From the NCBI RefSeq assembly GCF_003491345.1, contig NZ_CP025512.1:3032001-3096000 (forward strand): 64,000 nt of DNA. The letters are read 5' to 3'. Source of the stretch: Neorhizobium sp. SOG26 (lineage in GTDB: Bacteria; Pseudomonadota; Alphaproteobacteria; Rhizobiales; Rhizobiaceae). Positions 10,641-20,026 of the stretch are shown here, in pieces. The notes under the pieces were generated by a model. That model worked only from the letters and a program-made list of their open reading frames with translations. It was not told the origin of the DNA and did no database searches. Within the stretch, counting starts at the first letter, position 1. The number at the start of each line of letters is the position of its first letter. Made by a program: the position numbers and the translations under genes.

Positions 10641-12572
10641 TCAGGCGCTCTGCTTCAGGCTGCCGCCGTCCTTCGCATAACCATTTTCCTTCAGGATCGT
10701 CGTGATCTCGTCGAGCACCGTCGGATCCTCGATGGTTGCCGGCATCTTCCACGGCATGTTGTCGGCGATCTTCTGCATCGTGCCACGCAGGATCTTGCCT
10801 GACCGCGTCTTCGGCAGCTTGTGCACCACCATCACCGTCTTGAAGGCCGCCACAGGTCCGATCTCGCTCCGAACCATGTTGGTCACTTCCTTGGCGATAT
10901 CAGCTGTTTCCCGTGAAACATGGTTCTTCAGCACCAGGAAACCGCAGGGAATCTGCCCCTTGGTGGCATCGTGGACGCCAATGACCGCACACTCGGCAAC
11001 ATCGGGATGTTTGGCGCAGACCTCCTCCATGGAGCCGGTGGAAAGCCGGTGGCCTGCGCAGTTGATGATGTCATCCGTGCGCGCCATCACGAAGAGATAC
11101 CCCTCCTCGTCGATCACGCCGGCATCCGCTGTCTTGTAATAGCCGGGAAACTCTTTCAGGCAGGCGTCGCGGAAGCGATCATCCGCGTTCCAGAAGCTGA
11201 CCAGGCAGCCGGGAGGCAGCGGCAGCTTGATGACGATGTTGCCAAGCATGCCGCGCGGCACCGGCTTGCCCTCGTCATCCAGCACGTCGAGCGCATAGCC
11301 TGGCATCGGCTGTGTCGGCGAACCATGCTTGACCGGCATGAGGCCCAATCCGACGGTGTTCGCAACGATCGGCCACCCGGTCTCGGTCTGCCACCAGTGG
11401 TCGATCACCGGCACCTTCAGCTTCTCCTCGGCCCAGCGCAGCGTTTCAGAGTCTGCCCGTTCACCGGCCAGGAACAGCGCCCGCATGCCGCTGAGGTCGT
11501 AATGCTGAATGAGCTCGCCATCCGGATCATCACGGCGAATTGCCCGGAAGGCGGTCGGTGCCGTGAACAGCACCTTCACGTCATGATCGCGGACGACGCG
11601 CCAGAAGGTACCGGCATCGGGCGTGCCCACCGGCTTGCCTTCGAAGATGACGCTGGTATTGCCCGTCAGCAGCGGCGCATAGACGATGTAGGAATGGCCG
11701 ACGACCCAGCCGATGTCGGAAGCGGTCCAGAAAACCTCGCCCGGCTTCATGCCGAAGATGTTGAACATGCTCCACTGCAGCGCCACCATGTGCCCGCCAT
11801 TGTCGCGCACGACCCCCTTGGGCTGGCCAGTGGTGCCGGATGTGTAGAGAATGTAGAGGGGATCAGTTGCCTTGACCGGCACGCAATCGACCTGCTGGCC
11901 GCGCGCCTTGGAAACGGTTTCTGCAAAATCGAGCTCGCCTCGTTCGGCGCTGAGTTCCGCCTGGAGCTGCGGTCGCTGCAGGACGAGGCAGTTCTTCGGC
12001 TTGAGGCGCGCCATCTCCACCGCCTGGTCGAGAAGTGGCTTATAGGCAACCACCCGCCCCGGCTCGAGGCCGCAGCTCGCGCTGATCACCAGTTTCGCTT
12101 CCGAATCGTCCAGGCGGGCGGCGAGCTCCTGCGCGGAAAACCCGCCAAAGACGACGGAATGCACCGCACCAATTCGAGCGCAGGCCAGCATGGAAAACAC
12201 CGCCTCGGGCACCATCGGCATGTAGATGACGACGCGGTCGCCCTTTTGAATGCCGAGGTCAAGCAAGGTGGCAGCAATCGCCTGAACCTCGACAAGCGTT
12301 TCCGCATAGGTGAAGGTGCGGGTCTCACCTGTCATGGCGCTGTCGTGGATGAAGGCCCGGTGGTTGCCGCGGCCGGCGGCCACGTGCCTGTCGAGACAGT
12401 TATAACAGGTATTGGTTTCGCCCCCGACGAACCAGCGCCCATAAACGCCTTGCTCGGGATCGAAGATCTTCTCCGGCTGCTTGAACCAGTCGATTGCCTC
12501 GGCGGCTTTCCCCCAGAACCCTTCCGGATCCTGCTGCCAGCCACCGTACACCTCGAAATAGCGGCTCTGCAT
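10641..12572 (-). CDS. prpE: Propionyl-CoA synthetase PrpE
   Basis: A 643-residue adenylate-forming enzyme that activates propionate. It starts with the PrpE-type SRYFEVYGGWQQDPEGFWG, and carries YTSGTTGQPKGVVRDNGGH, DHWWQTETGWP, RTDDIINCAGHRLSTG and [18 protein letters not shown] and NCAGHRLSTG separate PrpE from Acs. GGGAGGAG precedes the ATG. It is a paralogue of the acs product at 7.7 kb, and the two flank trcR, converging or diverging on it. A parS-like palindrome lies inside the gene (10905-10920), where the minus-strand codons read NHVSRET. Confidence 0.94.
   Translation of the reverse strand: MQSRYFEVYGGWQQDPEGFWGKAAEAIDWFKQPEKIFDPEQGVYGRWFVGGETNTCYNCLDRHVAAGRGNHRAFIHDSAMTGETRTFTYAETLVEVQAIAATLLDLGIQKGDRVVIYMPMVPEAVFSMLACARIGAVHSVVFGGFSAQELAARLDDSEAKLVISASCGLEPGRVVAYKPLLDQAVEMARLKPKNCLVLQRPQLQAELSAERGELDFAETVSKARGQQVDCVPVKATDPLYILYTSGTTGQPKGVVRDNGGHMVALQWSMFNIFGMKPGEVFWTASDIGWVVGHSYIVYAPLLTGNTSVIFEGKPVGTPDAGTFWRVVRDHDVKVLFTAPTAFRAIRRDDPDGELIQHYDLSGMRALFLAGERADSETLRWAEEKLKVPVIDHWWQTETGWPIVANTVGLGLMPVKHGSPTQPMPGYALDVLDDEGKPVPRGMLGNIVIKLPLPPGCLVSFWNADDRFRDACLKEFPGYYKTADAGVIDEEGYLFVMARTDDIINCAGHRLSTGSMEEVCAKHPDVAECAVIGVHDATKGQIPCGFLVLKNHVSRETADIAKEVTNMVRSEIGPVAAFKTVMVVHKLPKTRSGKILRGTMQKIADNMPWKMPATIEDPTVLDEITTILKENGYAKDGGSLKQSA
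10905..10920. other. parS: parS-like site inside prpE
   Basis: TGTTTCCCGTGAAACA differs by one base from the consensus TGTTTCACGTGAAACA. The mismatch is a synonymous Arg codon change in prpE. About 15.7 kb left of oriC. Confidence 0.6.
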
Positions 12573-12665
12573 CTGCTCCTCCCGTTACACTGCGCTGCCT
12601 AGATGCAGCTAATCTAAAGTGTCTAGAAGGGCGGGGGAAGCCCGACCAAGGGCTAGTAGCTCGCG

Positions 12666-13325
12666 TCAGCGCGACCCGAAGATAGCCGAACCGACGCGCA
12701 CACTGGTTGCGCCGAACTCAACAGCTGTTTCAAAGTCGCCCGACATGCCCATTGAAAGCTTCTCCACGCCACACTCTTTGGCGAGCTTCTGCAGCAGCGC
12801 AAAATGTGGTCCAGGGTTCTCTTCGGCCGGGGGGATGCACATCAGCCCTTCGATCGCGAGCCCCAGGTCCTTGCGGCAAAATTCCATGAACTGCACGGTT
12901 TCCTTGGGATCAATCCCCGCCTTCTGCGGCTCAAGCCCGGTGTTCACCTGCACGTAGAGCTTCGGCGCCCTGCCCTGCTTCTTGATCTCCTCACCAAGTG
13001 CCCGGGCGATCTTCTCGCGGTCCACCGTTTCGATGACGTCGAACAGCGCCACGGCATCGGCTGCCTTGTTGGATTGCAACGGGCCGATCAGGTGCAGCTC
13101 GATATCCGGCGTCTCCGCCTTCAGCTCCGGCCACTTGCCCTGGCTTTCCTGCACGCGGTTTTCGCCGAACACGCGCTGGCCGGCGGCAATGACCGGCCGG
13201 ATGGCATCGCCGTCGAAGGTCTTTGACACCGCCACAAGACTCACCGAACCTGCTGGACGCTTTGCGTATCTCTCCGCCTTTGCGATCCGCGACCTGACAT
13301 CCTGTAGCCGTTCTTCGACGCTCAT
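12666..13325 (-). CDS. YggS/PLPBP family pyridoxal-5'-phosphate homeostasis protein
   Basis: A 219-residue single-domain PLP-binding TIM-barrel protein without known enzyme activity; the family controls vitamin B6 and amino acid pools. The PLP lysine lies in LVAVSKTFDGD (about residue 35), with FGENRVQESQGKWP, the phosphate-binding end MGMSGDFETAVEFGATSVRVGSAIFG, here seen as two parts, and the LHLIGPLQSNKA motif. I chose MSVEERLQ, which has AAGG upstream; a TTG two codons earlier is possible. Divergent from leuS, with 174 bp between. Confidence 0.93.
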   Translation of the reverse strand: MSVEERLQDVRSRIAKAERYAKRPAGSVSLVAVSKTFDGDAIRPVIAAGQRVFGENRVQESQGKWPELKAETPDIELHLIGPLQSNKAADAVALFDVIETVDREKIARALGEEIKKQGRAPKLYVQVNTGLEPQKAGIDPKETVQFMEFCRKDLGLAIEGLMCIPPAEENPGPHFALLQKLAKECGVEKLSMGMSGDFETAVEFGATSVRVGSAIFGSR

Positions 13326-13499
13326 GATCAACCGCCTTCCACTATTTCTTGCAAGCTGCGGGCTTAGCGCTCATATAGGCTGGTGCCAAGGGTCTTTGCC
13401 TTGAACCTGCCGCTCTCCCGCCCTCAAAACTTGACGCTTGCAGGGTTTCGTGGTGAAGGTCACCCAACTTTTTCCTGCTTTTCCCGGAATTTCATCGAA

Positions 13500-16130
13500 A
13501 TGGCGACTGAACGTTATAACCCGCGCGATGCCGAACCTCGTTGGCAGCAGAAGTGGAACGAGGCGAAGGTTTTCGAAACCGACAACAGCGACCCGCGCGA
13601 GAAGTACTACGTCCTCGAGATGTTCCCGTATCCGTCGGGCCGCATCCACATGGGCCATGTGCGCAACTACGCGATGGGTGACGTCGTTGCCCGTTACAAG
13701 CGCGCCCGCGGCTATAACGTCCTGCATCCCATGGGTTGGGACGCTTTCGGCATGCCAGCCGAAAACGCCGCACGCGATAACAAGACCCACCCGAAGTCCT
13801 GGACCTACCAGAACATCGAATCGATGAAGAAGCAGCTGAAGGCCATGGGTCTTTCGCTGGACTGGTCGCGCGAATTTGCTACCTGCGATGTCGAATATTA
13901 CCAGCGCCAGCAGCACCTCTTCCTGGAAATGATGGAAAAGGGCCTGGTCTACCGCAAGCAGTCGAAGGTCAACTGGGACCCGGTCGACCAGACGGTTCTG
14001 GCCAACGAACAAGTTATTGACGGCCGCGGCTGGCGCTCTGGCGCGCTGGTTGAACAGCGCGAACTGGTGCAGTGGTTCTTCAAGATCACCGAATTCAGCC
14101 AGGATCTCTTGGACGCGCTGGATGATCTGGACCAGTGGCCGGAAAAAGTGCGGCTGATGCAGAAGAACTGGATCGGTCGCTCCGAGGGTCTGACGATCCG
14201 CTGGGAAGTCGTGCCATCCACCGCGCCCGCCGACGAAAGCGAGATTACCGTTTATACCACGCGGCCGGACACGTTGTTCGGCGCCTCCTTCCTGGCGATT
14301 GCCGCCGATCATCCGATCGCCAAGGCAGCCGCGGCGAAGAATCCGGCTATCGAAGAGTTCGCGGAAGAATGCCGCCGCCAGGGCACCTCGCTTGCCGCGC
14401 TTGAAACGGCTGAAAAGAAGGGCATCGACACCGGCATTCGGGTCAAGCATCCGCTGGATCCCTCGTGGGAACTGCCGGTATATGTCGCAAACTTCGTGCT
14501 GATGGACTACGGCACGGGGGCCATCTTCGGCTGCCCCTCGGGCGACCAGCGCGACCTGGACTTCGCACGCAAATATGGCCTCCCGGTCGTACCGGTTGTG
14601 ATGCCGGCCGATGGTGATGCGGCAAGTTTCACGGTGGGCGACACCGCCTATACCGACGACGGCGTGATGATCAACTCGCGCTTCCTGGACGGCAAGACCA
14701 CCGACGAAGCCTTCCAGATCGTCGCCGACAAGCTGTCCGGGACCATGCTCGGCAACATGCCGCAGGGCGAGCGCAAGGTGAACTTCCGCCTGCGTGACTG
14801 GGGTATCTCGCGCCAGCGTTACTGGGGTTGCCCGATTCCGGTCATCCATTGCGATGACTGCGGTGTTGTGCCGGTGCCGAAGAAGGATCTGCCGGTTCAG
14901 CTGCCAGACGATGTCACGTTCGACCTGCCCGGCAACCCGCTCGACCGCCACCCGACCTGGCGCCATGTGGCCTGCCCGCAATGCGGCAAGGACGCCCGTC
15001 GCGAAACCGACACCATGGACACCTTTGTCGATTCGAGCTGGTACTTCACCCGCTTCACGGCGCCGTGGCAAGATGATCCGACGGATCCGGCCGCTGCCAA
15101 CCATTGGCTGCCGGTGGACCAGTATATTGGCGGCATCGAGCACGCGATCCTGCACCTGCTTTATTCCCGCTTCTTCACCCGCGCGATGCGCGAAACCGGC
15201 CACGTGGACGTCAAGGAGCCGTTCAAGGGCCTCTTCACGCAGGGTATGGTGGTTCACGAGACCTACCGCCGTGGTGCAGGGCAAGCGGGCGAGTGGGTTT
15301 CTCCAGCCGAAATCAAGATCGAGGAGGTTGACGGCAAGCGCCGCGCCACGATGTTGAACACCGGCGAGGAAGTCACCATCGGCTCGATCGAGAAGATGTC
15401 CAAGTCGAAGAAGAACGTGGTCGACCCCGACGACATCATCGCCTCCTATGGCGCCGATACGGCTCGCTTCTTCGTGCTGTCGGATTCGCCGCCGGATCGT
15501 GACGTGATCTGGTCGGAAGCTGGTGTTGAAGGGGCGCACCGCTTCACGCAGCGCCTGTGGCGCCTGATTTCGGAAGCCTCCGCAAACCTGAAGACGGTTG
15601 AGCGCAAGCCGGCTAAGGAAGGCGAGGGGCTTGCCATCTCGCAGTTGGCCCACAAGACGCTGAAGGCCGTCCAGGCCGACTTGGACAAGCTTGCCTTCAA
15701 CAAGGCCGTGGCACGCATCTATGAACTGGTGAACGCGCTGGCCGCCCCGCTGACGGACGTTGCTGCAGGCAAGGGTGACGAGGCCTACCGCGCCGCTGTT
15801 CGTGACGCAGCCGAGATCCTCATCCAGATTGTGGCACCAATGACGCCGCATCTGGCCGAGGAGTGCTGGGCGGCGCTTGGCAACCAGAACATGCTCGCGC
15901 ATGCCGCATGGCCGCAGTTCGATGAGGCGCTGACGGTTGAAAACGATGTAACGGTGCCTGTGCAGATCAACGGCAAGAAGCGCGCTGAATTGACAATCGC
16001 ACGCGACGCGGATCAAACTGCTGTGGAAGCGGCGGTTCTCGCGCTGGATGCGGTAAAGGCGGTTCTTGAAGGCCGCGCGCCGAAGAAGATCATCGTCGTC
16101 CCACAGAGGATCGTGAATATTGTCGTCTGA
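13500..16130 (+). CDS. leuS: Leucyl-tRNA synthetase
   Basis: Class I aminoacyl-tRNA synthetase, 876 residues, bacterial type. The HIGH motif appears as [12 protein letters not shown] near residue 45; the editing CP1 domain follows ([12 protein letters not shown], with the [15 protein letters not shown] segment); a zinc-ribbon-like CDDCGVVP...CPQCGKD lies near residues 440-490; KMSKS is in [16 protein letters not shown]. The C-terminal anticodon domain ends in [31 protein letters not shown] is the conserved start; the longer open frame upstream is not LeuS-like. First gene of leuS-lptE-holA; the next gene overlaps its end by 11 bp. Confidence 0.97.
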   Translation: MATERYNPRDAEPRWQQKWNEAKVFETDNSDPREKYYVLEMFPYPSGRIHMGHVRNYAMGDVVARYKRARGYNVLHPMGWDAFGMPAENAARDNKTHPKSWTYQNIESMKKQLKAMGLSLDWSREFATCDVEYYQRQQHLFLEMMEKGLVYRKQSKVNWDPVDQTVLANEQVIDGRGWRSGALVEQRELVQWFFKITEFSQDLLDALDDLDQWPEKVRLMQKNWIGRSEGLTIRWEVVPSTAPADESEITVYTTRPDTLFGASFLAIAADHPIAKAAAAKNPAIEEFAEECRRQGTSLAALETAEKKGIDTGIRVKHPLDPSWELPVYVANFVLMDYGTGAIFGCPSGDQRDLDFARKYGLPVVPVVMPADGDAASFTVGDTAYTDDGVMINSRFLDGKTTDEAFQIVADKLSGTMLGNMPQGERKVNFRLRDWGISRQRYWGCPIPVIHCDDCGVVPVPKKDLPVQLPDDVTFDLPGNPLDRHPTWRHVACPQCGKDARRETDTMDTFVDSSWYFTRFTAPWQDDPTDPAAANHWLPVDQYIGGIEHAILHLLYSRFFTRAMRETGHVDVKEPFKGLFTQGMVVHETYRRGAGQAGEWVSPAEIKIEEVDGKRRATMLNTGEEVTIGSIEKMSKSKKNVVDPDDIIASYGADTARFFVLSDSPPDRDVIWSEAGVEGAHRFTQRLWRLISEASANLKTVERKPAKEGEGLAISQLAHKTLKAVQADLDKLAFNKAVARIYELVNALAAPLTDVAAGKGDEAYRAAVRDAAEILIQIVAPMTPHLAEECWAALGNQNMLAHAAWPQFDEALTVENDVTVPVQINGKKRAELTIARDADQTAVEAAVLALDAVKAVLEGRAPKKIIVVPQRIVNIVV

Positions 16131-16674
16131 CCGTTCGTTCCGCCGCCTCGGGCTCGCCGCTGGTCTTGCCGTTCTGACGCTTCTGGGCGGCTGCCAGGTT
16201 CGGCCGCTTTATTCCGAATCAGCCGGCACTGGCGAGCGCCTTGCTGCGGTGAGCTTCGCGGCGCCGAAGGGCAGGGTGGAGCAGGTGGTTCGCAACCACC
16301 TCGTTTTCCTCAGCACCGGTGGTTCAGGCCCGGCCGAACGGCCGGCCTATAACGTCACACTCGATGTCACGAGCACCGCCTCGAGCATCATTGACGACGA
16401 GGATGAAGACAACGTCTCGCCGAGCGGCATTCCTGTACCCGGGCGTGTCCAGGTGTCGGGCACCTATACGCTTACCCGGATCAGCGACGGTCAGGTCCTG
16501 AAGTCGGCCAAGCGCGAAGTCGTGGCGCAGATGGACGTCTCCGGTCAGGGTTTTGCCAAGGTTCGCGCCATTCGTGACGCAGAAAACCGCGCCGCGCGGG
16601 AACTGGCGGAATTCATCCGCGCGGAGATCGCCATCGTTCTGGCACGTGAGTCCCAGGCGGCATGGTCGAAATAA
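16120..16674 (+). CDS. lptE: LPS-assembly lipoprotein LptE
   Basis: Outer-membrane lipoprotein that plugs LptD during lipopolysaccharide insertion. The 184-residue product begins with a basic-hydrophobic signal and lipobox (LTLLGGC, Cys near residue 25), then QVRPLYSES, typical of alphaproteobacterial LptE. The start is TTG, overlapping the leuS end; AGAGGA lies upstream at acceptable spacing. Its place between leuS and holA is the same as in other proteobacteria, which supports the call. The sequence is otherwise weakly conserved. Confidence 0.85.
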   Translation: MSSDRSFRRLGLAAGLAVLTLLGGCQVRPLYSESAGTGERLAAVSFAAPKGRVEQVVRNHLVFLSTGGSGPAERPAYNVTLDVTSTASSIIDDEDEDNVSPSGIPVPGRVQVSGTYTLTRISDGQVLKSAKREVVAQMDVSGQGFAKVRAIRDAENRAARELAEFIRAEIAIVLARESQAAWSK

Positions 16675-17693
16675 AGTCCCACGAGTTCGACCGCTTCGCC
16701 GAGCGGAGCAGCGATCTCTACCGGATTTTCGTGATCTACGGGCCCGACCGTGGGCTCGTCTCCGAACGCGCGAAAGTCATTGCCGGCAAGACGGGTGTCT
16801 CACAGGACGACCCGTTTGCGATGCTGAAGCTTGATGTTTCCGATCTCCAGGGCGATCCCGGGCGGCTGCTTGACGAGGTGAACTCGCTTGGGCTGTTTGG
16901 CGGCTCGAAACTCGTTTGGCTTCGGGGCGCGGCGAACGAAAAGCCGCTGCTGGACGCCGTCCAGGTGCTCGCATCCGGCCCATCACCCGCCAACATCCTC
17001 ATCATTGAGGCGGGCGACCTGAAGAAGGGCAGTGGCCTGCGCAAGATTGCCGAGCCCGCCAAGGGTATCGCCGTCATTCCCTGTTACGCAGATGACATCC
17101 GCTCGCTCAACGCCCTGATCGATACGGAACTGGCGGGGGAGGGGCTTCGCATCAGCGCCGATGGGCGCGAACGGCTGCTTGAATTGCTTGGGGGCGACCG
17201 CGTCGCCTCACGCAACGAGATCCGCAAGCTGGCTCTCTACTGCCGCGGAGCCGGGGTGATTGAGGAACAGCATGTCGATGAGATAATCGGCGATGCCAGC
17301 GCCATCTCCGCGGACGAGGCCGTTGACGCAGTGCTGACCGGTGATCTGGCCGCGCTTCACCGCACGATGCAAAAGATTTCGACATCCAAGACGCCGCTCT
17401 TCCTGGTGCTCCAGTCCTGCCTCAAGCAGTTCCAGCTTCTCGACTTGATGAAGTCCGAGATGGAGGAAAAGAAGCTGCCGCCGGCGCAGGTGATGATGAC
17501 GCTCGGCCGGCATATCCACTTCAAGCGGAAGCCGCTGGTCGAGAAGGCTCTGCGGACTTGGAACACGACCGCATTGGCGCGCGAGACCGAGCGGCTGCAG
17601 AACGCCATCCTCTCAAGCCGCCAGAAGCAGAGCCTGGAAGCAAGTGTGGTTTTTCACGCGCTTCTGGCCGTCGCGGTGCAGTCGGGCCGGTAG
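16662..17693 (+). CDS. holA: DNA polymerase III delta subunit
   Basis: Clamp-loader delta subunit, 343 residues, which opens the beta sliding clamp. YRIFVIYGPDRGLVSERAK matches the HolA N-terminal domain, followed by the AAA-like middle (LFGGSKLVWLRGA, ANILIIEAGDLKKGSGLRKI) and the C-terminal helical collar (LFLVLQSCLKQFQLL, HFKRKPLVEKALRTW). It starts 13 bp inside the lptE frame, so the three genes are co-translated. It converges on parB with a one-base gap and no visible terminator. Confidence 0.93.
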   Translation: MVEIKSHEFDRFAERSSDLYRIFVIYGPDRGLVSERAKVIAGKTGVSQDDPFAMLKLDVSDLQGDPGRLLDEVNSLGLFGGSKLVWLRGAANEKPLLDAVQVLASGPSPANILIIEAGDLKKGSGLRKIAEPAKGIAVIPCYADDIRSLNALIDTELAGEGLRISADGRERLLELLGGDRVASRNEIRKLALYCRGAGVIEEQHVDEIIGDASAISADEAVDAVLTGDLAALHRTMQKISTSKTPLFLVLQSCLKQFQLLDLMKSEMEEKKLPPAQVMMTLGRHIHFKRKPLVEKALRTWNTTALARETERLQNAILSSRQKQSLEASVVFHALLAVAVQSGR

Positions 17694-17694
17694 G

Positions 17695-18576
17695 TTATCG
17701 GCGCTCCAGCAACCGACAAACCTCTTCCAATTGTTCCAAGCTGCGGTAACCGATTCGGATGTGACCGCCACCGTTCTTGTGGTTGATGCGGACATCAAGG
17801 CCCAGTGCGTCAGACAGCGTACGCTCCAGCGCCAGGGTATCCGAATCCTTTTCCTCCTTGCGGGAGGCGGAAGCGGGTTCGGATTGAGCTTTGATGTCGT
17901 TCTGGGCTAACCGCTCGGCATCACGCACCGACATTCCCTTGGCAACGATGGTGCGCGCCAGCGCTGCGGGGTCGGAGGTAGTGATGAGCGCGCGGGCATG
18001 ACCGGCGGAGAGACTGCCTGCCGCGACCATATCCCGCACGGGCTCTGGCAGCTTCAACAGACGCAGGCTGTTTGCCACATGGCTACGGCTCTTGCCGATA
18101 ATCTCGCCTAAATCGTTTTGCGTGTATCCGTGCTCCGCTATCAACTGCTCGTAGCCAAGCGCTTCTTCGAGCGGGTTGAGGTCAGCACGCTGGACGTTCT
18201 CGACTATGGCGATCTCGAGCGCCGTGCGATCGTCCACATCACGAACGATAACCGGGATCTCGACCAGTCCAGCCAACTGCGCCGCACGCCAGCGACGTTC
18301 GCCGGCGATGATTTCGTATTGGTCACCGCCCTTGTTGCGCACCACGACCGGCTGCACAATCCCATGCTGGCGTATCGAGCTTGCCAGATCCTGCAGGTCG
18401 CTTTCGACGAAGTTGCGGCGCGGGTTGCGTGGGTTGCGCGAGATATGCTCGATCGGCACCATCCGGTCAGGATTGACGGTCGGCGCCGGAGCATTCGCCG
18501 GCACCGGCTGGTCCATCTCGCCGATCAGCGCGGCAAGACCGCGCCCAAGCCGTCGCTTCGATAGATCATCACTCAT
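17695..18576 (-). CDS. parB: Chromosome partitioning protein ParB
   Basis: CTP-dependent DNA clamp that loads at parS and spreads. The 293-residue product has the N-terminal KRRLGRGLAALIGE, the ParB/Sulfiredoxin domain (about 35-130) with the CTP-binding GERRWRAAQLAGL, the HTH parS-recognition region (GYTQNDLGEIIGKSRSHVANSLRLL, residues about 150-180, given here as a region) and a C-terminal dimerisation domain (HIRIGYRSLEQLEEVCRLL). Downstream of parA with 27 bp between. Seven parS-like palindromes in this window are its expected targets. Confidence 0.97.
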   Translation of the reverse strand: MSDDLSKRRLGRGLAALIGEMDQPVPANAPAPTVNPDRMVPIEHISRNPRNPRRNFVESDLQDLASSIRQHGIVQPVVVRNKGGDQYEIIAGERRWRAAQLAGLVEIPVIVRDVDDRTALEIAIVENVQRADLNPLEEALGYEQLIAEHGYTQNDLGEIIGKSRSHVANSLRLLKLPEPVRDMVAAGSLSAGHARALITTSDPAALARTIVAKGMSVRDAERLAQNDIKAQSEPASASRKEEKDSDTLALERTLSDALGLDVRINHKNGGGHIRIGYRSLEQLEEVCRLLERR

Positions 18577-18603
18577 TGCTCAACCCTGTGTTTTAGAAGC
18601 GCA

Positions 18604-19395
18604 TCAGGCGGCTTTACGCCGACGCTCTCTTTGAATGACTTCCGATGCCAGCTGAAGATAAGCCTGGCTACCGGCGCATTTGAGATCATACAAGATCGCT
18701 GGTTTACCATGAGACGGCGCCTCGGAAACCCGCACATTGCGCGGGATCAGCGTATGGTAAACCTTCTCGCCTAGATAGGTGCGTACATCACTGACGACCT
18801 GCTGGGCAAGGTTGTTACGGGCGTCGAACATGGTCAGGACGATGCCCTGGATATCGAGCGACGGGTTCACTGTCCGACGAACTTGGTCCACCGTCTCCAG
18901 AAGCTGGCTCAGGCCTTCCAGCGCAAAGAACTCGCATTGCAGCGGCACAAGCACGGAATGCGCCGCTGCCATGGCGTTCATTGTCAACAGGTTGAACGAC
19001 GGCGGACAATCAACGAGAATGTAAGAATAAGCGCGTGCCTCTTGGCTTTGCAGCGCGCGCCGGAGCTTGAATGCACGGTCGGTATCCTGGGCGATCTCCA
19101 TCTCGAAACCGAGCAGGTCCATTGTCGACGGCACGATCGACAGGTTCGGTACGGCGGTTGCCTGCACAGTCTCCGGAATGGAGTTGAAGCCCATCAACAG
19201 GTCATAGGAGGAGAGCTTTCGATCCCGGCGTTCGATACCCAACCCGGTGCTCGCATTGCCCTGCGGGTCCAAGTCGATGATCAGCACCTGCTCGCCGATG
19301 GCGGCAAGGGCAGTCGCCAGATTGATCGCTGTTGTGGTTTTACCAACGCCGCCCTTTTGATTGGCGATCGTAATGATCCGGTTCTTGTCGAACAT
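18604..19395 (-). CDS. parA: Chromosome partitioning ATPase ParA
   Basis: Deviant Walker-A ATPase that moves ParB-parS complexes. The Walker A motif is KGGVGKT at residues 14-20, with the signature lysine, followed by Walker A' (VLIIDLDPQGNASTGLG) and Walker B (YILVDCPPSFNLL). 263 residues, chromosomal ParA/Soj size, with no N-terminal extension. It lies between rsmG and parB, the standard alphaproteobacterial origin-proximal arrangement. Confidence 0.97.
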   Translation of the reverse strand: MFDKNRIITIANQKGGVGKTTTAINLATALAAIGEQVLIIDLDPQGNASTGLGIERRDRKLSSYDLLMGFNSIPETVQATAVPNLSIVPSTMDLLGFEMEIAQDTDRAFKLRRALQSQEARAYSYILVDCPPSFNLLTMNAMAAAHSVLVPLQCEFFALEGLSQLLETVDQVRRTVNPSLDIQGIVLTMFDARNNLAQQVVSDVRTYLGEKVYHTLIPRNVRVSEAPSHGKPAILYDLKCAGSQAYLQLASEVIQRERRRKAA

Positions 19396-19414
19396 GCTGC
19401 ACCTTAGTTCAAGG

Positions 19415-20026
19415 TTACCTGCGCGTCAGGTTGCTGATCTCAAGGATCACCGAGTCCTGCTCAACCGCGCTTCGATGTTCTACCAGATCAAAAGTCCACC
19501 GACCATGCGCTTTCTGAATCTCGCTCGCGTAATCCCGCCCTTTATGGAAGAAGGCTTTGGTCGGATTCCCTTTCATCCAAGGTTCCGAAAGCTCCAGAAG
19601 CATGTCCAAATCCGCTAGAGCCCGTGCCGAAATCGCATCCGCAGTGGGAATGATGGCGTGTGCGGCATCGATGCGCATGGGTTGAACCGAGCCGCGGGCG
19701 CCCGTCTCATTCAGCGCAACCCGCAAAAAGGCGCATTTCTTCTGGTTGCTCTCCACCAGATTCACCCATCCATCTCCCAGTTCCGCAAGAAGAATAGCGG
19801 TGATCACACCAGGAAAGCCGCCGCCAGAGCCGAGATCGACCCACTGCTGTGGCTGGGGTGACAGCTGGAAGATCTGCGCACTGTCAGCGATGTGGCGGTT
19901 CCAGAGTTCGTCAAGCGTGGACGGCGCCACGAGGTTGATCGTGCGGGCCCATTTAGAAAAAAGCGCCGCAAAATGCTCAAGCCTCTGTTGCGTTTCACGT
20001 GAAACACTTCTTCCGTTTAACTTCAT
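19415..20026 (-). CDS. rsmG: 16S rRNA m7G527 methyltransferase RsmG (GidB)
   Basis: Methylates N7 of a guanine in the 530 loop of 16S rRNA. The 203-residue product has the SAM motif [12 protein letters not shown] near residue 72 and [10 protein letters not shown]. Its ATG overlaps the mnmG stop by one base (TGATG), so translation is coupled. The 5' end contains a perfect 14-bp parS core, and the protein reads SVSRET there (residues 7-12). Loss of rsmG in other bacteria gives low-level streptomycin resistance. Confidence 0.95.
   Translation of the reverse strand: MKLNGRSVSRETQQRLEHFAALFSKWARTINLVAPSTLDELWNRHIADSAQIFQLSPQPQQWVDLGSGGGFPGVITAILLAELGDGWVNLVESNQKKCAFLRVALNETGARGSVQPMRIDAAHAIIPTADAISARALADLDMLLELSEPWMKGNPTKAFFHKGRDYASEIQKAHGRWTFDLVEHRSAVEQDSVILEISNLTRR
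19991..20006. other. parS: parS site inside the 5' end of rsmG
   Basis: Contains the complete palindrome GTTTCACGTGAAAC (19992-20005), the only perfect core in the window. It lies about 1.2 kb upstream of parA and about 6.5 kb from oriC. Confidence 0.88.

Noticed and set aside
13371-16016. Very long antisense open frame opposite leuS (881 codons)
   Set aside because: It mirrors the codon structure of leuS and has no family features. The same holds for long antisense frames opposite purH, rsmB, the DivL-like gene and ahcY.
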